Of a stretch of 9,290 nucleotides of DNA, positions 1 to 5,242 are shown piece by piece. Position numbers and translations under genes: made by a program. The notes under the pieces are model-generated. The model worked only from the letters and a program-made list of their open reading frames with translations. It was not told the origin of the DNA and did no database searches. Numbering within the stretch: the stretch's first letter is position 1; each line of letters starts with the position of its first letter. The DNA comes from SVTX01 sp045132775 (GTDB lineage Bacteria; Bacillota; Clostridia; Oscillospirales; CAG-272). The DNA lies in assembly GCA_045132775.1 (NCBI GenBank), contig JBGUSX010000046.1, positions 1 to 9,290 on the forward strand, given 5' to 3'.

Positions 1-63
1 AAACCCCCGCCCTACAGCATGTAATACCTTATACCATAAAGGTTTTATAGACCTTCATCAAGC

Positions 64-83
64 GGGAGGAGCAAGCACCTCCC
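64..83. repeat. Short intergenic hairpin (GGGAGG/CCTCCC)
   Basis: GGGAGG at 64-69 pairs with CCTCCC at 78-83 around an 8-nt loop. The stretch 1-118 is otherwise non-coding. It holds three alternating ACCTT/AAGGT words (26-30, 39-43, 51-55) that could form competing small stems, and a C-rich left edge (1-12) that may be the end of another repeat cut by the window boundary. Neither orientation has a T-run after the stem, so I do not call it the mfd terminator. It resembles the abundant GC-stem intergenic repeats of gut Clostridia; that likeness is from memory and was not tested. Confidence 0.45.
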
Positions 84-118
84 CTACGGACGCAAAGCGA
101 ACCCGAAAAGGTAATTTG

Positions 119-165
119 TTGCCGTGAAGATAAACCAAACAGTTCGATAAATCAAAATTTGAAAA
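119..165 (+). repeat. Degenerate repeat arm downstream of mfd
   Basis: This stretch starts with TTGCCGTG (119-126) and ends with AAATCAAAATTTGAAAA (149-165). The same two words, in the same order, occur on the opposite strand just upstream of mfd (3829-3867). The sequence between them is diverged and differs slightly in length, but keeps a TTCG near the second word. The two copies therefore form inverted arms flanking mfd. The likely source is a dispersed intergenic repeat, inserted independently on each side or carried with the gene. Confidence 0.5.
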
Positions 166-189
166 TGTGTTTCGTTTTTATATTATACA

Positions 190-3100
190 TCATTCTTCGC
201 TTGAATTCAAGTCGTTTTTGGTCTTTGATTCGAGATAAAATTCAAACATTTTGTTAACGAGGATGAGGGAGTTCTCTCCGTTCTTCAATTTAATGGACGC
301 GTAGCTGTCTCCGACCGTGCCCTTTATCACGCGGAGTCTACCGCCCGTGGCAAAAGACATTTCGGTGCACATATCAAAATCAAGCTTATCCTGGTAGAAC
401 CTTATCTCTCCGTTCGTCTCGGTTATCTGCTTGATTCCGAAGTCTATCGCCATTGCGCGTATGAGTGCGATGCGCAAGAGATTGTCCACCGCCTGCGGCA
501 TCTCTCCGAAGCGGTCGAGAAGCTCGTCCGCGATATCGTCCGCGTCGTACTGATTGCGTATGAGCGCGATCCTCTTATACAGTGTCATTCTCTGTCCTGC
601 GTACTTTACGTACTTGTCGGGGATATGAGCATCGTGGTTAAGAGAAACTACGCACTCGCCGCGCTCTTTCGGTGCTTCTCCCTTTTCTTCAAGCACTGCG
701 TCGTTGAGCAGCTTGATATAAAGATCATATCCTATCGCCTCGAGGTGTCCGTGCTGCTCGGCTCCGAGAATATTTCCTGCGCCGCGTATCTCCATATCGC
801 GCAGTGCTATTCTGAAGCCTGCGCCAAACTCGGCATACTCGCGTATCGCTTCAAGTCTCTTTTGCGAGATCTCGGATATTGCTCTTCCCTTCGGATAGGT
901 GAAATACGCGTACGCTCGCCTCGATGAGCGTCCTACACGTCCGCGCAGCTGATGGAGCTGGGAGAGCCCAAGTCTGTCGGCTCTGTCGGCTATAAGTGTA
1001 TTTGCATTCGGTACATCTATTCCCGTCTCTATTATCGTTGTGCAGACGAGCACGTCTATCTCGCCCTCGAGCATCTTACTCCAGACGTCCTCGAGGTACT
1101 CCTTATCCATTTTCCCGTGCGCGACCGTGACTCTTGCTTCGGGTATCTGCGCTGATATATTTGCCGCTACTCTGTCTATCGATTCTACAAAATTGTGGAT
1201 ATAAAAGACCTGTCCGCCGCGGCGCAGCTCTCTGCGTATCGCTTCCATTATGATAAGGTCGTCGTATTCAAGCACATAGGTCTGGACGGGGAGTCTGTCG
1301 CCCGGTGCTTCGTCAAGCAGCGATATATCGCGTATTCCGCCCATTGCCATATTCAAGGTTCTGGGTATCGGCGTTGCGGTCAGTGTCAGTACGTCGATAT
1401 TTCCGCCGAGCTGCTTTAATTTTTCCTTTTGCGCGACTCCGAATCTCTGCTCCTCATCGACTATGAGAAGTCCGAGGTCTGCAAATTTCACGTCCTTTCC
1501 GAGCAGCTTATGCGTTCCGATTATTATATCGGTATCTCCGCGCTCGAGTCGGCGCAGGGATTGCTCTATCTGCTTCGGTGTGCGGAAGCGCGAGAGCATA
1601 TCGACGTTTACCGCGAAGTTTCTGAATCGGCTCACTGCGGTCTGATAATGCTGGAGCGCGAGTATCGTTGTTGGGACTAAAATTGCGACCTGCTTGCCCG
1701 AGAGCACCGCTTTGTATGCGGCTCTGAGCGCGACCTCGGTCTTTCCGTAGCCTACGTCGCCGCACAAGAGTCTATCCATCGGTACGGGACGCATCATATC
1801 CTGCTTGATGTCAGATATCGCGTCGAGCTGGCACTCGGTCTCGTCATAATCAAAGGATGATTCGAACTCGTTTTGCATTGCGTCGTCCGAGTCGAACGCG
1901 TATCCCGGGCGGCGCATTCTCTCGGCATAGAGCTTGATAAGATCCTTTGCCATATCGCGAACCGCGCTCTTTGCTCGATAGGTCGCCTTTTTCCAGGCTT
2001 CTCCGCCCATCCTTGACAGCTTGACGAGTCCGTCGTCGGCATGTGCACCTATATATTTCGACACGAGGTCAAGCTTTTCAACGGGCATACAGAGCTTATC
2101 GTTGCCCGCGTACTGAATGCTTATATAATCACGGCTTACTCCGTCTATCCTGAGCTTTTCAAGTCCGAGATATTTTCCTATTCCGTAGGTCTCGTGGACC
2201 ACGATGTCTCCGACCTCAAGCTCGGCATAGGATAGTATTGCCTGCGCGTCGTTTCTCTTTTTTCTCGACGGCTTTTTCGCTGCGGTGCTCTTTTTGCCGT
2301 TCGTGCGCGTAAAGTCACTGTCGGTCGTGAGCACTGCGACTCTCGGTGTTATAAGCTCGTACGCGCCAATACTCTTGCCATAGACAAGATAGACCGTCTC
2401 ACTTGAGAGCTTATCCGGTGCGACTCCCTCACCGTCGAATATCGCGGTCCTGAAATCCGTATCGTCGAGAATTGACGCGAGGTTTTTTGCCGTTGCCTTG
2501 CTATCCGCTATGACGACGGTTTTATACCCTCCCTTATGGTAGCCGATGAGGTCCTCGCAGAGAAGATTGAATTTTTCGTTATAGGACACGGGCTGGCGAG
2601 TACGGAAGCCGAAAAGTCCCGACAGCCGCTTGTCCGATATGCCGTATGCCAAGGAATTGACGTGGACGGTCACGTTTTCATCGAGGAAGAGATCAAGCTC
2701 CGCCGCGTTTTTCGAATATTCGGCATATTTCGGGGAGATCGTCCCCCCCTCGCAGAGCTCCTTGATATTCTCGTCCTCGTGCCATTTATCTGCCTTTAAT
2801 CTGTCGTTTACCGCGCTCGTTGAGCGCACAAGCACCAGCGTTTTGGTATCAAAATAGTCGAGAAGGCAGGTTTTTTCGGGGTAGATGAGCGAGATGTATT
2901 TATCGAAAAATCCTACGTCAGCAATGTTTCCGCCGATCGCGGTCAGCTCGCGCGTGAGCGTTTCGCTCGCGGTCTCATCGTGCGTTTCTTTATATCTTGC
3001 GCGTATCGCCTTTTCTACTCTCGCTCTCTCCTCCTCACCGACAAGCACCTCGCGTGCGGGGGTGAAGGAGACCGAGGCGATGTTATAGAGCATTCTTTGC

Positions 3101-3801
3101 GATTCGGCATCGAATATGCCCATTCTGTCTATTTCATCGTCGAAAAATTCGATCCTCACGGGGAACGAGCCCTGTCTTATCTGTCCGTCTGTGTCCTTTA
3201 TCTCCGCGTTTGGCGAGAATATATCCACTATTCCTCCGCGCTGTGCAAACTGTCCTGCGACCTCGACCATATCCACTCTTGCGTACCCTGCGCTGACTAG
3301 CTTATCCGCGAGGTCCCCGGGCTCCATTTTCGTGAGCATATCGATCTTTATCATTCTCGATAGCAGCTTTTCTGGCGGAACCGTGTAGCCTAGCGCGGTA
3401 TGCGGCGTTGTGAAAACTATATCATATTCGCCCGAAAGTATGCCCGACAAGACCATAAGCCTCTCATGCTCAAACTCATGGGAGGCGGTGATATTATAAA
3501 ATGTGAGGTCTCGCGAGATATAAAAGGCGGTGCGGAGTCCGAGGCGCGAGTATTCCTCGCTCTTCTCGCGACACTCCTTTTCCTCGGCGCAGACGGCAAG
3601 CACCGTTTTGCGCCTTTTGCCTATCATTCTCTCGCTTTCAGTGTCGCGACAAAGGGAGACGCAGAGTGCGTCCTGCGCGCCGCCCGAGAGTCCCGAGGCG
3701 ACTGAGGGGAGGCTCTTGCCCTTGAAGTTGTTTTTTACAACCTCAAGAAGCTGGGTGTATTCCCTGTCGAGCTTGATAAGATCGGTTAGAATGTTTGACA
3801 T
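190..3801 (-). CDS. mfd: Transcription-repair coupling factor Mfd
   Basis: Mfd is a cytoplasmic ATP-dependent DNA translocase. It binds RNA polymerase stalled at a lesion, pushes it off, and recruits UvrA to start nucleotide excision repair. The 1203-residue product is slightly longer than the usual 1150-1180. Domains in order: UvrB-like N-terminal module, including the UvrA-contact region (about 168-197, GQFAQRGGIVDIF); a basic Lys/Arg linker (about 503-516); the CarD-like RNA polymerase interacting domain (about 527-587, VGDIVVHETYGIGKYLG); a RecG-like motor with Walker A GDVGYGKT (681-688), DEEQ box (782-785), TATPIPRTL (808-816), motif V (921-937) and motif VI QLRGRVGRSSRR (951-962); a TRG-like translocation segment (about 975-1030); and the C-terminal regulatory domain (about 1070-1165). 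All key motifs are intact. The start is supported by AGGAG at 3806-3810, 4 nt upstream. It lies downstream of pth on the same strand, but across 460 bp of repeats. I see no convincing promoter directly upstream and no classic terminator downstream. Confidence 0.98.
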   Translation of the reverse strand: MSNILTDLIKLDREYTQLLEVVKNNFKGKSLPSVASGLSGGAQDALCVSLCRDTESERMIGKRRKTVLAVCAEEKECREKSEEYSRLGLRTAFYISRDLTFYNITASHEFEHERLMVLSGILSGEYDIVFTTPHTALGYTVPPEKLLSRMIKIDMLTKMEPGDLADKLVSAGYARVDMVEVAGQFAQRGGIVDIFSPNAEIKDTDGQIRQGSFPVRIEFFDDEIDRMGIFDAESQRMLYNIASVSFTPAREVLVGEEERARVEKAIRARYKETHDETASETLTRELTAIGGNIADVGFFDKYISLIYPEKTCLLDYFDTKTLVLVRSTSAVNDRLKADKWHEDENIKELCEGGTISPKYAEYSKNAAELDLFLDENVTVHVNSLAYGISDKRLSGLFGFRTRQPVSYNEKFNLLCEDLIGYHKGGYKTVVIADSKATAKNLASILDDTDFRTAIFDGEGVAPDKLSSETVYLVYGKSIGAYELITPRVAVLTTDSDFTRTNGKKSTAAKKPSRKKRNDAQAILSYAELEVGDIVVHETYGIGKYLGLEKLRIDGVSRDYISIQYAGNDKLCMPVEKLDLVSKYIGAHADDGLVKLSRMGGEAWKKATYRAKSAVRDMAKDLIKLYAERMRRPGYAFDSDDAMQNEFESSFDYDETECQLDAISDIKQDMMRPVPMDRLLCGDVGYGKTEVALRAAYKAVLSGKQVAILVPTTILALQHYQTAVSRFRNFAVNVDMLSRFRTPKQIEQSLRRLERGDTDIIIGTHKLLGKDVKFADLGLLIVDEEQRFGVAQKEKLKQLGGNIDVLTLTATPIPRTLNMAMGGIRDISLLDEAPGDRLPVQTYVLEYDDLIIMEAIRRELRRGGQVFYIHNFVESIDRVAANISAQIPEARVTVAHGKMDKEYLEDVWSKMLEGEIDVLVCTTIIETGIDVPNANTLIADRADRLGLSQLHQLRGRVGRSSRRAYAYFTYPKGRAISEISQKRLEAIREYAEFGAGFRIALRDMEIRGAGNILGAEQHGHLEAIGYDLYIKLLNDAVLEEKGEAPKERGECVVSLNHDAHIPDKYVKYAGQRMTLYKRIALIRNQYDADDIADELLDRFGEMPQAVDNLLRIALIRAMAIDFGIKQITETNGEIRFYQDKLDFDMCTEMSFATGGRLRVIKGTVGDSYASIKLKNGENSLILVNKMFEFYLESKTKNDLNSSEE

Positions 3802-3828
3802 ACTTCTCCTGTTTTCAGATCAAGTTGT

Positions 3829-3867
3829 TTTTCAAATTTTGATTTGGCGAAGAGTTCGCCACGGCAA
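3829..3867 (-). repeat. Repeat arm upstream of mfd, with 7-bp hairpin
   Basis: Read on the minus strand, this begins TTGCCGTG (3860-3867) and ends AAATCAAAATTTGAAAA (3829-3845), matching the arm at 119-165 in inverted orientation. Between the two words TGGCGAA/TTCGCCA (3845-3851 and 3855-3861) forms a 7-bp stem with a 3-nt loop, which the left copy has lost. The arm ends about 28 bp upstream of the mfd start codon, so it lies in the mfd leader if transcription comes from the pth side. Confidence 0.55.
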
Positions 3868-3885
3868 AACCGCTGTTGTTTTCGT

Positions 3886-3953
3886 CCACCTTTTCTCTAA
3901 AAGGTGGCGCCGATCCAACGCGCGTAGCGTTGGTCGCCGCGCGCACGCGGCGA
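3886..3953. repeat. Three consecutive perfect hairpins
   Basis: Three short perfect stems follow one another closely. CCACCTTTT/AAAAGGTGG (3886-3894, 3899-3907) has 9 bp and a CTCT loop. CCAACGC/GCGTTGG (3915-3921, 3927-3933) has 7 bp and a 5-nt loop. TCGCCGCG/CGCGGCGA (3934-3941, 3946-3953) has 8 bp and a 4-nt loop. None is followed by a T-run on either strand, so they are not typical intrinsic terminators. The mix of AT-rich and GC-rich stems with small loops suggests a structured dispersed repeat rather than protein-coding DNA. Confidence 0.7.
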
Positions 3954-3990
3954 AATTCCCCTTATCGTTCAAAGCGCCACGAGGGGTGAA

Positions 3991-4048
3991 TTTCAAAAGC
4001 CTGTAGGCTTTTGAAAGAGGGGAACACACAAGTGGGGGTTCCCCTTTC
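3991..4048. repeat. Two long perfect hairpins
   Basis: TTTCAAAAGCC (3991-4001) pairs with GGCTTTTGAAA (4006-4016), giving 11 bp around a TGTA loop. Next, GGGGAAC (4019-4025) pairs with GTTCCCC (4038-4044), extended by flanking AGA/TTT with one G-U, around a 12-nt loop. The two stems are nearly adjacent. No poly-T tract follows either one in the direction of mfd transcription. Confidence 0.65.
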
Positions 4049-4076
4049 TACGCAAAGGCTATCTTAATCGTTCTCC

Positions 4077-4112
4077 GCTTTTCTTTTGACACAAGAGGCG
4101 CAAAAGAAAAGC
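4077..4112. repeat. 12-bp perfect inverted repeat
   Basis: GCTTTTCTTTTG (4077-4088) and CAAAAGAAAAGC (4101-4112) are exact inverted copies separated by 12 nt, the longest uninterrupted stem in this intergenic region. The right arm is partly repeated just after it (ACAAAAGAAAA at 4115-4125), a short direct repeat consistent with slippage or nested insertion. A TTGACA word at 4086-4091 lies at the inner end of the left arm, but no -10 box follows at a suitable distance, so I do not call a promoter. Confidence 0.65.
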
Positions 4113-4142
4113 TAACAAAAGAAAACGCCGCAGGAGTTATTT

Positions 4143-4205
4143 CGCGCCTTGCGAGGCGCGACCGCCGAGCACGGCGGCTCCGCCAAGCCTTTTAAAAAAG
4201 GCTTG
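4143..4205. repeat. Three more hairpins, GC-rich then AT-rich
   Basis: CGCGCCT/AGGCGCG (4143-4149, 4154-4160) has 7 bp and loop TGCG. CCGCCG/CGGCGG (4162-4167, 4172-4177) has 6 bp and loop AGCA. CAAGCCTT/AAGGCTTG (4184-4191, 4198-4205) has 8 bp around a 6-nt AT loop. The last stem looks terminator-like in isolation, but its T/A run is inside the stem rather than after it, so transcription from pth could pass through. Confidence 0.65.
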
Positions 4206-4233
4206 ACCGAAAACGAATGCGCTTCGCTCTGTG

Positions 4234-4264
4234 TGGTGACGACTCACCGCTAAATTGCAATTTA
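4234..4264. repeat. Small hairpin plus 14-nt palindrome at the pth stop codon
   Basis: GGTGA/TCACC (4234-4238, 4243-4247) forms a 5-bp hairpin. It is followed by the perfect palindrome TAAATTGCAATTTA (4251-4264), whose last three bases are the pth stop codon on the minus strand. The same palindrome recurs at 9106-9119, and the shared block there, on the opposite strand, extends to CCG(C/T)TAAATTGCAATTTAT. This looks like the right boundary of the repeat cluster, which abuts the pth coding sequence exactly. Confidence 0.6.
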
Positions 4265-4900
4265 TTTTTTCGAATTGCAGATTTGCATCGCACTGTCGAC
4301 GTCGCCGAGAATGAGCTTTTCAAGTCCCTGATAGGCTACCCCGAAGCAATCGAAAAGTGCCTTTTTATCCTCCTCGGAGAAATTTCCGAGCACCCAATCC
4401 GCCATATCGTAATCGGGGTGCGGCTTTTTGCCCACTCCGAAGCGGATGCGCGGGAAATTGTCGCTTCCCATACGTGTAATGATGGAGCGAAGTCCCTTCT
4501 GTCCGCCGTCCGAGCCCGATTTGCGCACTCTGATGCGCCCTACGTCGAGGTTTACGTCGTCGGACATTACAATTATATTTTCGATTGGGATCTTATAGAA
4601 TGCCGCCGCCTCGCTGACCGCGTCGCCAGATGCGTTCATCAATGTCTGCGGCTTCATAAGCAATACACGCTTTCCCGCGATGGTCCCCTCGCCTGTAAGC
4701 GCGTGATATTTTGATCTGTTGACCTGCGCGCCGCACTTCTGTGAGACGTAGTCCATTGCCAAGAATCCCGCGTTATGCCGGGTATAAAAATACTTGTCCC
4801 CGGGGTTTCCGAGTCCCACGACGATGTGTGTTATGGGGGCGAGGGTGCGTGTCTCGTTTTCCTTTTCTATCTTCTTGAATATGTCGAATATATTTGCCAT
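4262..4900 (-). CDS. pth: Peptidyl-tRNA hydrolase
   Basis: Pth cleaves the ester bond of peptidyl-tRNAs dropped by the ribosome and so recycles tRNA in the cytoplasm; it is normally essential. The 212-residue product carries GLGNPG (29-34, the active-site Asn region), HNAGF with the catalytic His42, PQTLMNASG (84-92) with the conserved Asn89, and SDDVNLDVGRIRVR (113-126) with Asp114, which matches the Asp that activates the His in E. coli. Two features differ from the textbook enzyme: about 20 extra N-terminal residues (MANIFDIFKKIEKENE) before the first beta strand, and GGQKG (132-136) where many homologues have GGHNG. The start is set by AAGGAG at 4907-4912, 6 nt upstream of ATG. A perfect consensus promoter lies about 100 bp upstream. 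Its position before mfd matches the order in Bacillus. Confidence 0.96.
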   Translation of the reverse strand: MANIFDIFKKIEKENETRTLAPITHIVVGLGNPGDKYFYTRHNAGFLAMDYVSQKCGAQVNRSKYHALTGEGTIAGKRVLLMKPQTLMNASGDAVSEAAAFYKIPIENIIVMSDDVNLDVGRIRVRKSGSDGGQKGLRSIITRMGSDNFPRIRFGVGKKPHPDYDMADWVLGNFSEEDKKALFDCFGVAYQGLEKLILGDVDSAMQICNSKK

Positions 4901-4906
4901 TTTTAG

Positions 4907-4912
4907 CTCCTT
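4907..4912 (-). promoter_or_regulatory. Ribosome binding site of pth
   Basis: AAGGAG read on the minus strand, 6 nt before the ATG at 4900. It decides the start: the upstream in-frame ATG at 4972 has no comparable site and would add 24 residues unlike the family. Confidence 0.85.
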
Positions 4913-4998
4913 TTTCGCAAACTGCAAAACACCGAAATCGCCGCTTTTACAAAACACGGGGGTGTTATGCAAAACCGGCTTTTAGCTACTTTCAATAA

Positions 4999-5027
4999 AT
5001 TATACTACATAAGAGTCACTTTGTCAA
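4999..5027 (-). promoter_or_regulatory. Perfect consensus sigma-A promoter for pth
   Basis: On the minus strand, TTGACA (5022-5027) and TATAAT (4999-5004) are separated by exactly 17 nt, a full match to the housekeeping consensus. Transcription would begin near 4992 and leave a leader of about 90 nt before the pth start. No other gene lies between, so this promoter drives pth and possibly mfd by readthrough. Confidence 0.9.
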
Positions 5028-5120
5028 ACCTTTTTATGCACTTTAACCTTCGTTCAAAAAAAATTTACATTTGTTATCTTTTCTTTTTTAGGACAAGCTC
5101 TTCCATTATGTCAAAAAATG

Positions 5121-5129
5121 TGATATAAT
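5121..5129 (+). promoter_or_regulatory. Extended -10 promoter for ppdK
   Basis: TGATATAAT (5121-5129) is a perfect TGn extension plus TATAAT. The -35 region about 17 nt upstream (near 5101-5106) is poor, which is usual for extended -10 promoters. The start would fall near 5136, giving a leader of about 107 nt before ppdK. The region is AT-rich. I saw no clear cre-like or Rex-like operator. Confidence 0.75.
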
Positions 5130-5153
5130 ATATGTCGCTCAAAATAACGCGTT

Positions 5154-5178
5154 GATGTACGGATTTTCTCCGCACATC
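5154..5178 (+). promoter_or_regulatory. Hairpin near the 5' end of the ppdK leader
   Basis: GATGTACGGA (5154-5163) pairs with TCCGCACATC (5169-5178), giving nine pairs and one A-C mismatch with a 5-nt loop. It would begin about 18 nt from the predicted transcript end. No uninterrupted T-run follows, so it is not an obvious attenuator. A 5'-end stem of this kind may stabilise an abundant mRNA; that role is inferred. Confidence 0.5.
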
Positions 5179-5228
5179 TATCTTTATGTTTATTTTGGGG
5201 CACTTATTTTGTAAAAATTTTTTATTAT

Positions 5229-5233
5229 GGAGG
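5229..5233 (+). promoter_or_regulatory. Ribosome binding site of ppdK
   Basis: GGAGG lies 9 nt before the ATG at 5243. It rules out the upstream in-frame ATG at 5186, which would add 19 residues (beginning MFILGHLF) with no counterpart in the family. Confidence 0.85.
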
Positions 5234-5242
5234 AATACACCA

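Noticed and set aside
3832..4029. 65-codon minus-strand frame, and a longer plus-strand frame (3530-4006), in the pth-mfd interval
   Set aside because: Both read through perfect hairpins and the mfd 5' end, with no start signals and low-quality composition.
4184..4205. Possible intrinsic terminator after pth
   Set aside because: The T and A runs form part of the stem and loop, and no T-tract follows on the minus strand.
3829..4264. CRISPR-like array
   Set aside because: The hairpins differ from one another, have no common repeat unit or regular spacer length, and no cas gene is nearby.
4217..4714. 165-codon plus-strand frame antisense to pth
   Set aside because: It lies over a confident pth reading frame with intact catalytic residues. 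It has no ribosome binding site or recognised domain.
4901..4972. Upstream in-frame start for pth
   Set aside because: There is no ribosome binding site. The added residues read leader repeats, whereas AAGGAG precedes the ATG at 4900.
5186..5242. Upstream in-frame start for ppdK
   Set aside because: The extra 19 residues have no family counterpart, and a good GGAGG site precedes the ATG at 5243, giving exactly 874 residues.
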